NCBI RefSeq assembly: GCF_000205165.1
Contig: NZ_GL883846.1
Location: forward strand, 17,752 to 81,751
DNA length: 64,000 bases
Source of the DNA: Paraprevotella xylaniphila YIT 11841
Lineage (GTDB): Bacteria; Bacteroidota; Bacteroidia; Bacteroidales; Bacteroidaceae
Reading direction: 5' to 3'
Position 1 is the stretch's first letter. Each line of letters begins with the position of its first letter. Shown piece after piece: positions 30,166-38,853 of the stretch. The position numbers and the translations under genes are program-made. The notes beneath the pieces are model-generated. The model worked only from the letters and a program-made list of their open reading frames with translations. It was not told the origin of the DNA and ran no database searches.

Positions 30166-30987
30166 TTAAAGCCATTTGATATTCATGAGTAATAAACCGC
30201 CGCACAAGCCGGCCGACAAACAAGCGGTCAGTACCATGGCATTCATGAAACGGCTGAATGAACTGATATAGTGGCCGTCCAGAAGGTCGCTTACGGAGTT
30301 AATGTAAGGAATGCCCGGTATCAGGTACAGGACACTGGTGCCAAGGGCGATTTCCGGTGTATCGCTGAGGTCGAATACGTAACCCGCCGCACCGATTACG
30401 GAAGAGAAGAACGCGCAGCAGAAGAAAACGAAACGTACGTCTTGCCTGTCTTCCAACATGACCTGTTTCAGTTTGTAGCCTGCCAATGTCCCTGTCAGTA
30501 CGATGGCCATGGCTATGAAATCTCCTCCGAACAGACGGCAAAATGCCATGTTGGCCAAGGATGCCAATATCCACACCATCCAAGGATTGGCCGGTCGGGT
30601 CTGCACGATGGCTTCAAAATTCCGTTGGGCCTCTGCGAAACCTATTTTCCGGTCGGCTATCGCCCAACTTAATTTGCTCAGTTGGGTATTGATGTCGAAA
30701 CTGATGCCCGTATGATGCAGCCTTACGATATTGCTGTACGAGTGGCTGCGGTCATCGTTCCACACCGTCATGTGTATATGAGAGGGCAAGATGGTCATTT
30801 CCGATACCATGTTCCATCTGTCGGCCATCCGTTTTACATTCTTTTCTATACGGATACATGTGGCACCGCATCCTAAGAGCCATGCGGCGTAGTCGGAAAG
30901 AAAGATGCATGCATCTTTCGGCGTTGCAGGAATATCCGTCTCTGCAATGAGTGCCTCTTTATGATTCGTCGTCGTCGAATTCGTCAT
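30166..30987 (-). CDS. Threonine/serine exporter, large part (ThrE/YjjP N-terminal half)
   Basis: The 273-residue product has a cytoplasmic hydrolase-like N-terminal region (FLSDYAAWLLGCGATCIRIEKNVKRMADRWN, then an MTVWND block and a CHTG-like LHHTGISFD block) typical of DUF1212/ThrE. About five membrane spans follow, with YLIPGIPYINSVSDLLDGHY as the conserved loop. The start overlaps the end of the small upstream gene by 29 bases, so translation is probably coupled. It precedes the small ThrE half directly. Confidence 0.87.
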   Translation of the reverse strand: MTNSTTTNHKEALIAETDIPATPKDACIFLSDYAAWLLGCGATCIRIEKNVKRMADRWNMVSEMTILPSHIHMTVWNDDRSHSYSNIVRLHHTGISFDINTQLSKLSWAIADRKIGFAEAQRNFEAIVQTRPANPWMVWILASLANMAFCRLFGGDFIAMAIVLTGTLAGYKLKQVMLEDRQDVRFVFFCCAFFSSVIGAAGYVFDLSDTPEIALGTSVLYLIPGIPYINSVSDLLDGHYISSFSRFMNAMVLTACLSAGLCGGLLLMNIKWL

Positions 30988-31123
30988 AGATATTGTTTTC
31001 GTTTCCTATTTCAAGAATCTTGCTGTCTCCCGTTTCCTTGCGCACCTTTTGGATGCTTCTGAAAATAAAAATCAAAAATAAGCAACCTACGGTTAAAATC
31101 CAAATGGTCATCTGATTATTCAT
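30959..31123 (-). CDS. Small single-span membrane protein upstream of ThrE
   Basis: This 54-residue protein is too short for many gene callers. It runs from the ATG at 31123 to the TAA at 30959. It reads MNNQMTIWILTVGCLFLIF and then IFRSIQKVRKE, that is, one membrane span followed by a basic patch, and ends in a highly acidic tail (NIYDEFDDDES). The positive-inside rule puts the acidic tail in the cytoplasm. It lies 22 bases after the -7 box at 31145-31153 and overlaps the ThrE start by 29 bases, so it is the first gene of the ThrE operon and may be a subunit or regulator of the exporter. Confidence 0.65.
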   Translation of the reverse strand: MNNQMTIWILTVGCLFLIFIFRSIQKVRKETGDSKILEIGNENNIYDEFDDDES

Positions 31124-31144
31124 GTCTTTTTTCTTTTTGGTACC

Positions 31145-31153
31145 GCAAAAGTA
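31145..31153 (-). promoter_or_regulatory. -7 box of the ThrE operon
   Basis: The minus strand reads TACTTTTGC, an exact match to TAnnTTTGC, 22 bases upstream of the small membrane protein's ATG. It supports that small gene as a real first gene. Confidence 0.55.
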
Positions 31154-31266
31154 GGCGGTTTGTCGTTCTCCGGAAAGTTTTCGTTCGCGAAAGTTTCGAT
31201 AGTGGCTATCGCATTTGCCGAGTCTCTGCCATCGGTGTTTATTATGGCAAAAATGTCCCGCCGGTA

Positions 31267-31298
31267 TTGGGCGAAGCGGGAAAAAAGCGTATTTTTGC
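31267..31298 (+). promoter_or_regulatory. mazG promoter
   Basis: TTG at 31267-31269 and TATTTTTGC at 31290-31298 are spaced by 20 bases, a full consensus. It ends 20 bases before the mazG ATG. Confidence 0.7.
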
Positions 31299-31317
31299 GG
31301 GATAAACAGGAATATTT

Positions 31318-32115
31318 ATGCATAGCAGAGAAGAAAAATTAGAGGCTTTCGGGCGTTTCCTCGACGTGTTGGATACGTTGCGCGAAAAGTGTCCGTGGGA
31401 CAGGAAACAGACGAACGAGAGTTTGCGGCCGAACACGATAGAGGAAACCTTTGAGTTGTGTGACGCCCTGATGAAAGACGACAAGAAAAACATTTGCAAG
31501 GAGCTGGGCGACGTGCTGTTGCACGTGTGTTTCTATGCCAAGATTGCCAGTGAGACGGGGGATTTTGATATAGCAGACGTGTGTGACAAGTTGACGGACA
31601 AACTGATTTTCCGCCATCCGCATGTGTACGGCGAAGCGCAGGCAGACACGGCAGGCCAGGTAAGCCAGAATTGGGAACAAATCAAATTGAAGGAGAAAGA
31701 CGGCAACCAGAGCGTGTTGGGTGGCGTGCCGGAAGCTTTGCCTTCGCTCATCAAGGCTTACCGCATTCAGGACAAGGCTCGTAATGTCGGCTTCGATTGG
31801 GAAAAGAAAGAGGACGTATGGGGCAAGGTGAGGGAAGAGCTTGGCGAATTGCAGGCAGAACTGGCTCGGGGGGACAAGGAGAAATCCACCGATGAGTTCG
31901 GCGATTTCCTTTTCAGTGTCATCAATGCCGGAAGGCTTTATCATATCAATCCTGACAACGCCTTAGAGCGTACGAACCGCAAGTTCATCCGGCGGTTCAA
32001 TTATGTGGAGCAACATTCCATCCGCCAAGGACGATCTTTGAAGGATATGACCTTGGGAGAAATGGATGCGCTTTGGAACGAGGCGAAAGAAATGGAGAAA
32101 CGGGGCGACTTGTAA
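31318..32115 (+). CDS. mazG: Nucleoside triphosphate pyrophosphohydrolase MazG
   Basis: The 265-residue enzyme hydrolyses NTPs and dNTPs to the monophosphate and pyrophosphate, cleaning the nucleotide pool. It shows the double MazG fold. The N-terminal half has CPWDRKQTNESLRPNTIEET and the metal-binding ExxE-x-ExxD type segment EETFELCDALMKDD..KELGDVLLHV. The second copy has WGKVREELGELQAE..STDEFGDFLFS. The length equals the E. coli protein. The stop codon lies inside the terminator stem shared with the convergent gene. Confidence 0.96.
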   Translation: MHSREEKLEAFGRFLDVLDTLREKCPWDRKQTNESLRPNTIEETFELCDALMKDDKKNICKELGDVLLHVCFYAKIASETGDFDIADVCDKLTDKLIFRHPHVYGEAQADTAGQVSQNWEQIKLKEKDGNQSVLGGVPEALPSLIKAYRIQDKARNVGFDWEKKEDVWGKVREELGELQAELARGDKEKSTDEFGDFLFSVINAGRLYHINPDNALERTNRKFIRRFNYVEQHSIRQGRSLKDMTLGEMDALWNEAKEMEKRGDL

Positions 32116-32125
32116 CGCCCCGTTT
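32098..32125. terminator. Bidirectional terminator
   Basis: AAACGGGGCG (32098-32107) pairs with CGCCCCGTTT (32116-32125) between the convergent mazG and DUF1593 genes. The stem includes the end of mazG. Confidence 0.75.
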
Positions 32126-32126
32126 C

Positions 32127-33500
32127 TTATAATACTTGTACGACAATCCGTTTATATGCCGTCAGTGCCGGCGTGCCCCGGTCGGTCAGGGAGAGAATGA
32201 CGTGCAGGGACTTTCCGGATGCCTCTGCCGGGATGTGTATGCGGCATTTCGGGGAATCCCCGTTTTCCATGTTTACCTTACCCTTATACGTACTGGGTTC
32301 GGCATAGATTTCCCAACGGAAATCCAACGGATTCCCATCGGGGTCGTAAGATGCGGAAGCGTCGAATTCCATATCACGGCCTGCCTTCACCTTTTTATAT
32401 ATGCAGTTCATGTCGTCATGCCCGTCCACAATGGCTGTAGGATGGTGGTTGACGGCGGAATATTCGCTTGTGGTAGTCCATGCCATGCGTGCAGCGAAGT
32501 CGTTCCATATTTCCTGTTGCCATCTTTTTATAGCCTCGCCTCCTTCGGCTGCGCTGACGTACATGCAGTACGGATCGTATTGGCTTTCGTTGTTCCCGCT
32601 CCGGGTGATGAAATCCATACCTCGCACGTTCTTGGCCTTGTAAGTGGAAAAGCGTCCGCCCCATCCCCCGAAAGTAGGTTCTTCGGGGACATTCAGCCCG
32701 TTGGCATATACGTAAAGGAAAGATGGCGAATCTCCTTCAAACACCCACTCCTTGTCGGGATAGCATTTCCCGAACGGGCTGTGGCTTTGTATGTTTTCCC
32801 TGACCCACGTGTCCGATGGTGTCCATCCGTAAACCGCTTTGTTACGGATGTATAAGATGCCGGGATAGTTTTTGGCAATCCAAGCACCAGCGTCGTCCTG
32901 TCCCAACACATCATAGATGCGGATTTTACGTATGAACCTTTCGATGTCTTCGGGGGAGCGCGTGTGCGTCACAGTCCAAAGTGCCTGAGCCACAGTGTTC
33001 ATGCCGCCCCAAGCGGCAATCCATACCGGTCGCAGGTCCTCCTTTTTGTCCACGGCTTCGATGATGAGTTCGGAGCCGGGAGATGCTTTGCCGTCTCCCA
33101 CGCCCGCCATATTGGATGTCTTTTGGCCTTGCCGGATGACGGAGCAGAGGTAGCCCGGTTCAGGATAGCCTTCCGCATGTTTTTTCAAGCGTGGCAGGAC
33201 TTTTTCAAATTGCCCGACAATTTCATAAATTCGGTCCACCTTGTCCGGCATGTCCGACCAGACCTGCGAGCTGACCAACCCTTCGATGTCTATCGCATTG
33301 GAACATACCAGAAGATGAATCATCGACTGGGTATCGTCCGGGTCCGTGCCCCCGAGGTCTGTGGTGACGATGAGTCTTTGCTTGTCCGGACACGTCCGTG
33401 CGTTACGGCAATGGCATGCAGAGGCGGAGGCGGCCAATAGTAATGCGAACACCGTTTTCAGGCATATTCCGGGTTGAAGTTTTAACGTAGATACATACAT
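32127..33500 (-). CDS. DUF1593 (nucleoside-hydrolase-like) secreted lipoprotein
   Basis: The 457-residue product starts at the ATG at 33500, after a -7 box at 33556-33564. The signal sequence runs to a possible lipobox (AASASAC). The N-terminal two thirds match the DUF1593 nucleoside-hydrolase-like domain, with the Asp-rich metal site in TTDLGGTDPDDTQSMIHLLV and a WIAAWGGMNTVAQAL block. The C-terminal 100 residues are an Ig/PKD-like beta domain (FDASASYDPDGNPLDFRWEI). Members occur among genes for plant polysaccharide use and are thought to act on a glycosidic ribose-like or sugar bond. The substrate is unknown. Confidence 0.85.
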   Translation of the reverse strand: MYVSTLKLQPGICLKTVFALLLAASASACHCRNARTCPDKQRLIVTTDLGGTDPDDTQSMIHLLVCSNAIDIEGLVSSQVWSDMPDKVDRIYEIVGQFEKVLPRLKKHAEGYPEPGYLCSVIRQGQKTSNMAGVGDGKASPGSELIIEAVDKKEDLRPVWIAAWGGMNTVAQALWTVTHTRSPEDIERFIRKIRIYDVLGQDDAGAWIAKNYPGILYIRNKAVYGWTPSDTWVRENIQSHSPFGKCYPDKEWVFEGDSPSFLYVYANGLNVPEEPTFGGWGGRFSTYKAKNVRGMDFITRSGNNESQYDPYCMYVSAAEGGEAIKRWQQEIWNDFAARMAWTTTSEYSAVNHHPTAIVDGHDDMNCIYKKVKAGRDMEFDASASYDPDGNPLDFRWEIYAEPSTYKGKVNMENGDSPKCRIHIPAEASGKSLHVILSLTDRGTPALTAYKRIVVQVL

Positions 33501-33555
33501 GGCATTCAAATGATGTTTTTTGTTTATATTGTTTTTCCTGTCCTTTCGGTACGTT

Positions 33556-33564
33556 GCAAAGGTA
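33556..33564 (-). promoter_or_regulatory. -7 box of the DUF1593 gene
   Basis: The minus strand reads TACCTTTGC, an exact match to TAnnTTTGC, placing the start of transcription near 33549 and supporting the ATG at 33500 over upstream in-frame ATGs. Confidence 0.55.
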
Positions 33565-33673
33565 AGCGGTATGGGATTATCTTGTTTTCGGCTGCGTTGC
33601 ATATTTTTTGTTTAAAGTAACTTTTTGTGCTTTTTTGAGAGGCAAAAATCATCTGCCTTACAATGTGAAATCG

Positions 33674-33729
33674 TTCTGCGCCAAACGAAAAATCAATCGC
33701 AGGAGATTGAAAAATCGTTTGGCGCAGAA
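33674..33729. repeat. Dispersed intergenic repeat, copy c (complete inverted form)
   Basis: TTCTGCGCCAAACGA at 33674-33688 pairs exactly with TCGTTTGGCGCAGAA at 33715-33729, and the loop has its own CAATC/GATTG stem. It shares GAGATTGAAAAATCGTTTGG with copy a. It lies between the divergent region of the DUF1593 gene and the 3' end of the SLC13 gene. The rest of the 313-base gap shows nothing else recognisable. Confidence 0.65.
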
Positions 33730-33813
33730 TGAAAATCCAATATCTGAAGACGGTTCGGAGTGTGTCTGAACCCTACTTTTAGCTTAAGATTATCTGCAAC
33801 TTCGAAGGTGAAG

Positions 33814-35688
33814 TCAGAAGGGGAAAAGCAAGGGCAGTACGAATATCATGACGATGCCCATAATGATTTGCAGCGGCAATCCGACTTTGACGTAATCCAT
33901 GAAGGTGTATTGGCCGGCCGGCATGACCAATGCGTTGGGAGGAGTGGAAAACGGAGACGCGAAACACATGCTGGCACCGAGGGTGACGGCAAACAGGAAA
34001 GGGACAGGGCTGACACCAATCTGTTGCGCACTTTGCAAAGCTATGGGAGCCAACAATACGGCCGTCGCTGTGTTGCTGATGAACATGGTCATCAGGGAGG
34101 TCGTGAAATAGATTCCGGCCATGAGTGCCAAAGGGCCGTAACTGCCCAGTCCGTTGACAAGGCTGTTGGATATGAACTCGGCTCCTCCCGTTTTTTCCAA
34201 GGCTAACGACATGGGAAGCATGGCGGCAATCAGCACGATGCTTTCCCAATTGATGGTTTTATAGGCCGCTTCCACATTGCGGAAACATCCGGTCAGCACC
34301 ATCAGGATACCGGCTATCATGACTGCCGTGACGGGGGCTACGGGGATGAAGTCGAATACCATCATGGCGACCATCAGTATCATGATGGCTGCTGCCAACG
34401 GGGCTTTGTAGTCCAGGGTCACCTTGGCCGCTTCGTCAAGCGGTTCTCCCAATACGACCCAGTCTTCATCCTCTTTGCTCAACCGCGAGATGTCGCTCCA
34501 TGTACCTTGTATGAGTAGTACGTCGCCGGAGTGGATGCGAAGGTCTCCCAAATCCTGCAACAGGTATTCTTTCTTACGGCGGATACCCAATACGTTAACA
34601 TTGAATTTGTCTCTGAAGCCTATTTCTTTAATCGTGCGGTTGACGATCCTTGAGGCCGGCATTAAGACGATTTCTGCGATGCCTATGTCATAGAAATCCA
34701 GCGAACGGTCTCTGCGTATGTCTTCCGAAGCCCGGCCGTCAAGGATTTCCAACCGGTGTGCTACAGCCCAAGTGTGTACTTGTTCGAAATCTCCTTTGAC
34801 ATATAGGATGTCTTCTGCTTGCAGGATGGTGTCCGGCTCGGCCAATTTTTGCGTGATGGTTTTCAGGAAACGGTGTTGCGATGCCTCTCCTCTCCGTACT
34901 TCCAGGATGTTCAGCCCGTATCTGCGGCGTATGTCCAGTTCTATGATGGTTTTGCCTTTCAGCGCGGACTGTGCAGGGACTCTTAACCGGAAAAGGTTGT
35001 CGGAGAGTCCGTACTCATGTACTAACTCTTTGAGCGACTTTCCCGAATGCTTGCCTGTGCGGCTTTCTGTACCTCGCTTGGATAAGAACATTTTGCTGAG
35101 TGGCAGCAGGACTATGGTACCTGTAACTACGCAGATAAGTCCTACGGGAAGAAATGAAAAGAAAGAGAGGTTGGGATAGCCCGCGTCTGTCAGCGTGTTC
35201 TGTATGACGAGGTTGGGAGGCGTGCCGATTAGGGTCATCATGCCGCCCATACTGCTGGCAAAGGCTAGCGGCATAAGTAGCCGGCTAGCGTTCATGTGGG
35301 GATTGGATGCCGCCAAACTGACGACAATCGGGAGCATCAGGGCCACGGTACCAGTGTTGCTGACGAAAGCGCCGATGGCCGAGGTGACAGCCATGATGAG
35401 GATGAACAGGCGTAGCTCGCTGTTTCCGGCCAGTTTGAGAATGCGCGAACTTAGCATTTTGGCCAGGCCGGTCTGGAAGATGGCTCCTCCGACGACAAAC
35501 AGGCCCACCATCATAATGACTACGGAGTTGGAGAATCCCGACAGGGCTTCTTCCGGAGTGAGGATCTGGAATATCAGCAGGGCTACTAAGGCGCATAATG
35601 CCACGATGTCGGAACGTATTTTTCCGCTGACAAAAAATATGGCGGAAAGAATCAAGATGCAGAGGGTGGTCAGCATGGATGAAAACAT
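33814..35688 (-). CDS. SLC13/DASS-type carrier with two TrkA-C domains
   Basis: The 624-residue product starts at the ATG at 35688, chosen because a -7 box lies at 35716-35723. Residues 1 to about 180 and 400 to 624 hold the membrane spans of an SLC13/ArsB-like ion transporter (FSNSVVIMMVGLFVVGGAIFQTG, FVSNTGTVALMLPIVVSLA, GTPPNLVIQNTL, and the mirrored MFISNTATAVLLAPIALQ and FSTPPNALVMPAGQY). Two RCK_C (TrkA-C) regulatory domains of about 80 residues lie in the central loop. Such proteins carry sulfate, phosphate or dicarboxylates with Na+. The substrate cannot be decided. Confidence 0.9.
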   Translation of the reverse strand: MFSSMLTTLCILILSAIFFVSGKIRSDIVALCALVALLIFQILTPEEALSGFSNSVVIMMVGLFVVGGAIFQTGLAKMLSSRILKLAGNSELRLFILIMAVTSAIGAFVSNTGTVALMLPIVVSLAASNPHMNASRLLMPLAFASSMGGMMTLIGTPPNLVIQNTLTDAGYPNLSFFSFLPVGLICVVTGTIVLLPLSKMFLSKRGTESRTGKHSGKSLKELVHEYGLSDNLFRLRVPAQSALKGKTIIELDIRRRYGLNILEVRRGEASQHRFLKTITQKLAEPDTILQAEDILYVKGDFEQVHTWAVAHRLEILDGRASEDIRRDRSLDFYDIGIAEIVLMPASRIVNRTIKEIGFRDKFNVNVLGIRRKKEYLLQDLGDLRIHSGDVLLIQGTWSDISRLSKEDEDWVVLGEPLDEAAKVTLDYKAPLAAAIMILMVAMMVFDFIPVAPVTAVMIAGILMVLTGCFRNVEAAYKTINWESIVLIAAMLPMSLALEKTGGAEFISNSLVNGLGSYGPLALMAGIYFTTSLMTMFISNTATAVLLAPIALQSAQQIGVSPVPFLFAVTLGASMCFASPFSTPPNALVMPAGQYTFMDYVKVGLPLQIIMGIVMIFVLPLLFPF

Positions 35689-35715
35689 GTTAGGGTTTAT
35701 ATCATATATCTTCTT

Positions 35716-35723
35716 CAAAGTTA
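35716..35723 (-). promoter_or_regulatory. -7 box of the SLC13 gene
   Basis: The minus strand reads TAACTTTG, matching TAnnTTTG, 28 bases before the ATG at 35688. Confidence 0.5.
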
Positions 35724-35796
35724 CGAAGATTAATCTGTTATCGGGATGGGGAGGGGGCTTTTTTATGTATTCTTTAGATATGGACTTGAAACGAAA

Positions 35797-35821
35797 AAGC
35801 ACAGCCTTGCGAGCTGTGCTT
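35797..35821 (-). terminator. Intrinsic terminator of the sigma-factor operon
   Basis: AAGCACAGC (35797-35805) pairs with GCTGTGCTT (35813-35821). On the minus strand the stem is followed by TTTCGTTT. It overlaps the stop of the 35820-36281 gene. Confidence 0.75.
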
Positions 35822-36281
35822 ACTTTTGCTTGGACTTGTCCGGCCGGTTGCTGAACTTACGTAACATGCGACGGTGGAAGCGGTCTTCGGCCTGCATCGC
35901 TTCATGTACTTTCCGGGCCGGAATCGCTTTGCACATTTTTTTGTAGTAAAGGTCTTCCAGTTCGGCCGACTCAATCTTTAATTTATTGATTTCTTTGATG
36001 AGGTTATAGTAATCTTTGTCTGTCGCATGGGCAGGGAGGCTTCTTTTTTTAAGTTCCCTGATTTGCCAGTTGATGCCCCGTTGTTTGTCATGAAGTTCGT
36101 GGAAAATCGGGAAAAAGGCCGTGGCTTCGGTCGGAGTCAGGCAGGCTTCACGTACGATGAAACTCTCCAGACGCTTCACAAAATCTTGAGGAGAGAACTG
36201 TCTTTTGGGCGGTTGGGCCATGAACTGTATGTGACCGAGTACCCAAAACAAGACGAACATGGGCAGTATTTTTCTTTTCAT
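35820..36281 (-). CDS. Periplasmic Spy/CpxP-like helical protein
   Basis: The 153-residue exported protein has a signal peptide (PMFVLFWVLGHIQFMAQ) followed by an all-helical, very basic body. The segment LTPTEATAFFPIFHELHDKQRGIN resembles the LTxxQ helices of Spy/CpxP/ZraP proteins, which sense or buffer envelope stress, although the LTxxQ motif itself is not exact. It is the third gene of an operon with an ECF sigma factor and a single-span protein. This suggests a role in the sigma circuit or as its output. The family assignment is tentative. Confidence 0.6.
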   Translation of the reverse strand: MKRKILPMFVLFWVLGHIQFMAQPPKRQFSPQDFVKRLESFIVREACLTPTEATAFFPIFHELHDKQRGINWQIRELKKRSLPAHATDKDYYNLIKEINKLKIESAELEDLYYKKMCKAIPARKVHEAMQAEDRFHRRMLRKFSNRPDKSKQK

Positions 36282-36300
36282 CTGGTTTTATGTCTATGAA

Positions 36301-36675
36301 TTAATACACATCTGTCAAATATAGGGCGATTTCGTGGTTGCTGACCATGGCGTAATCGAGAACGTCATCCATATAAATGTCTTCGGTTTCTATGGTCTCT
36401 CCATATTGTGCCACAGGGCTTTCACTGTGGGGGTGAATTACGGACCGGAGATAATATGTTCCGAGAAACATGGCACCGCATAGGGCGGCGGCCACTGCAT
36501 ACCATAGCGTGCGTATGCGTGTTCGTCGGCGGGAGGGCATAGAGAGAACAGGCTTCATTTCCTTCTCCGGCAATTTGCTCATCAATTCGGACGTAAACTG
36601 CTCGAAATACTCTTCCGGAACCTTGAACGGGTTGCCGGAACCGTATTTTTTTCGGATGAAATCTTCTTCTTTCAT
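36301..36675 (-). CDS. Single-span membrane protein, probable anti-sigma factor
   Basis: The 124-residue product has a cytoplasmic N-terminal part (PFKVPEEYFEQFTSELMSKLPE), a basic patch (SRRRTRIRTLWY), one membrane span (AVAAALCGAMFLGTYYL), and an acidic periplasmic tail (ETEDIYMDDVLDYAM). The order cytoplasmic domain, span, periplasmic domain, together with its place directly after an ECF sigma gene, is that of an anti-sigma factor. No zinc-binding HxxxCxxC motif is present, so it would be an atypical one. The ATG at 36675 was preferred to one three codons upstream. Confidence 0.6.
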   Translation of the reverse strand: MKEEDFIRKKYGSGNPFKVPEEYFEQFTSELMSKLPEKEMKPVLSMPSRRRTRIRTLWYAVAAALCGAMFLGTYYLRSVIHPHSESPVAQYGETIETEDIYMDDVLDYAMVSNHEIALYLTDVY

Positions 36676-36724
36676 AATTGGCATTCCTTTCTTTGTATAT
36701 TTGATATTTCCGGATTCAAAAGGT

Positions 36725-37270
36725 TTAATCTTGGGATTTAAAAAAATCGCATATTTTTTTCACGGCATGGTGGTAGGAGGCTTTCAAGGCACCTACGCTG
36801 GTGTCTAATATGCAGCTCATTTCTTCGTATTTCATTTCTTCGTAATACTTTAAATGGAATACGGCGCGTTGCTTGTCCGGCAAACTGGCGATGGCTTTTT
36901 GCAACTGAAGCTCCGTTTCGTTTCCATCGAAATATTCGTCGGCCGTCAGTTGGCTGACGATGGCCGACGGGGCATCGTCCAGTCCGGTCGTGTCTTTTTT
37001 CCGTTGTAGGAAGTTCAGGGTTTCATTGGTGGCAATACGGTAAAGCCATGTACTCAGACGGGCATCGCCGCGGAAAGTGTCTAAATTGACCCATGCTTTG
37101 ATAAATGTATTTTGCAAAATGTCATTGGTGTCGTCATGACTGTATACCATACGGCGGATTTGACGATACAGCTGAGGGCTGTAAAGGTTCACCAATTGTT
37201 CAAATGCTTGGCGTTGATGTTCCGGTTGGTTCAGCCGGTGGATGAGTGAAGTTTCCTCCGTAGAATTCAT
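36725..37270 (-). CDS. ECF-type RNA polymerase sigma factor
   Basis: The 181-residue sigma-70 protein has regions 2 and 4 only. Region 2 reads FEQLVNLYSPQLYRQIRRMVYSHDD, DILQNTFIKAWVNLDTF and ARLSTWLYRIATNETLNFLQRK. Region 4 reads IASLPDKQRAVFHLKYYEEMKYEEMSCIL and SVGALKASYHHAVKKI. These factors direct RNA polymerase to stress or surface genes and are held by an anti-sigma factor until a signal arrives. It heads a three-gene operon with the single-span protein and the Spy-like protein. Its own promoter was not recognised. Confidence 0.93.
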   Translation of the reverse strand: MNSTEETSLIHRLNQPEHQRQAFEQLVNLYSPQLYRQIRRMVYSHDDTNDILQNTFIKAWVNLDTFRGDARLSTWLYRIATNETLNFLQRKKDTTGLDDAPSAIVSQLTADEYFDGNETELQLQKAIASLPDKQRAVFHLKYYEEMKYEEMSCILDTSVGALKASYHHAVKKICDFFKSQD

Positions 37271-37318
37271 GCTCGTACAAGTCGTTGTTTAGATAGGACA
37301 CCCGGAAGGGAAGATGGT

Positions 37319-38845
37319 TTAAAAAGCTTCTAACTTTTTGAGTAAAATTTCATCATAACCGTATGGGTCGGGACTTTCTTCCCATCCGCCGTCGGGTTTC
37401 GGATAGAGGGTGTAATAGTCTATGACGACAGGTATGGAAGGATCGAAACGTTGTATGCCTACTTTCAACGGTTCGCCTTCTTTTTTTTCTATGGGAATAG
37501 ATGAATTCAACGGAGGTAGTCCGATAGCTTCCCGAAGTCTGTTTACTGTTTTTTCTTCTGGTGTATCTAATAAAAAGACAGCCAGTTCGAGCGGTTTTTC
37601 TATTCGGATACATCCGTGGCTGATGGCTCTGTTTGTGCGCTTGAAAGCCTGTTTGTTGTTGGTGTCGTGCAGGTAGATGGAGAAATTGTTGGGAAACCTG
37701 AATATAAGTCTTCCCAAGGAATTACCTTCTCCGTTATCTTGGCGTACCCTGTAACGGCCACTGGTAAGCATGTCGGCCGTGACTGCTGCAGGAGGTAGTT
37801 CTTCTCCGGTTTCTTTACTGAAAATACGATAACGGTTGCGTGAGAAATAAGCCTCGTTTCCTGCATGTCGAGGGGCTATCTCCTTTTTTACAATGCTGTA
37901 TGGGATGTTCCAATATGGATTCATGTCTACCCTTTCGATACGGCTTTGCAACATGGGGGTTTTACTTTTGGGGCTGCCGATGCATATTTTCATGTCCAGA
38001 TATTCCGGCTTCTTTTCGTCTACGGCATAAAGCTTCGCGGCAGCCAGGTTGACCCATACGTACTTGTCGTGCGCGGCGCGAGGGGTTCGCCAACGGCTCC
38101 GTTCGATATTGATGATGGCTTTACGGCGTGTTTCTGGATTTTGCGTTTGCAGGCAAAGGTTTGTCAGTTGGTAGTATAATGGGTTATCGGGTTGTATGTC
38201 CCGGAAAAAATCGGTAAAGTTCCCGTCTTTCAGTATAGAGAGGGCTTTATGGATGAATTCTTGATTCGCGCTTTCCGTCTCGGTGTCATACAATCGGCGA
38301 AAAGGAGCTTTTTTCGTTGTGTCCGTTTGTTCTAACCGGTTGAAAATATAGTTCGGTTGGACGTATCCGAAGCGTTGTCCGCATACGTATCTGAGATAAG
38401 CTTTCGTAAGCAGGAACTCGGTACGTCCGAAAACGGAATTGATGTTGTTTTCGGTGTCGAAATCCAGTTGACGGATTCGTCGCAGGTTCGTTTGAAGCTC
38501 GGATATATAAAAATTACTTTCCCGTAGACCGGCCAAAGAAGCCTTTTGGAGGTAAGTCAGTAACGTATCCGCTTTTTCATCTATGCCCGAGCGGGTAATC
38601 CAAAGGAAAGGAGCACTGGAGGCATAGTATTTACGGGTATGCTCGTCTGCATACATTTTGAGAGGAAGTAGCCGCAGGCTGTCGATTTCATGTCGTATTT
38701 TCCGACTGGACAAACTATATTCCCGTATGTTCCAATCTGCAAAATCGTCCAACTGGATGTTGATGTTTGCATTTCTTTTCTCTTCATGGCATGAAATGAT
38801 AATCAGACCGAAGAGGAAGAGATTGAAAAAACGAGAAAATCCCAT
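37319..38845 (-). CDS. L,D-transpeptidase (YcbB-like) lipoprotein
   Basis: The 508-residue enzyme makes or edits 3-3 peptide cross-links, or attaches proteins, in the cell wall. The N-terminus is a lipoprotein signal (LFGLIIISC). A long scaffold domain follows, and the YkuD catalytic domain occupies about residues 275-460, with the conserved YLHDTNNK and the nucleophile block SHGCIRIEKP at about 406-415 (Cys is the nucleophile). The layout resembles LdtD/YcbB rather than the short Ybi types. The C-terminal tail contains YYTLYPKPDGGW. It lies 8 bases after a small secreted-protein gene on the same strand. Confidence 0.93.
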   Translation of the reverse strand: MGFSRFFNLFLFGLIIISCHEEKRNANINIQLDDFADWNIREYSLSSRKIRHEIDSLRLLPLKMYADEHTRKYYASSAPFLWITRSGIDEKADTLLTYLQKASLAGLRESNFYISELQTNLRRIRQLDFDTENNINSVFGRTEFLLTKAYLRYVCGQRFGYVQPNYIFNRLEQTDTTKKAPFRRLYDTETESANQEFIHKALSILKDGNFTDFFRDIQPDNPLYYQLTNLCLQTQNPETRRKAIINIERSRWRTPRAAHDKYVWVNLAAAKLYAVDEKKPEYLDMKICIGSPKSKTPMLQSRIERVDMNPYWNIPYSIVKKEIAPRHAGNEAYFSRNRYRIFSKETGEELPPAAVTADMLTSGRYRVRQDNGEGNSLGRLIFRFPNNFSIYLHDTNNKQAFKRTNRAISHGCIRIEKPLELAVFLLDTPEEKTVNRLREAIGLPPLNSSIPIEKKEGEPLKVGIQRFDPSIPVVIDYYTLYPKPDGGWEESPDPYGYDEILLKKLEAF

Positions 38846-38853
38846 TACATGAA

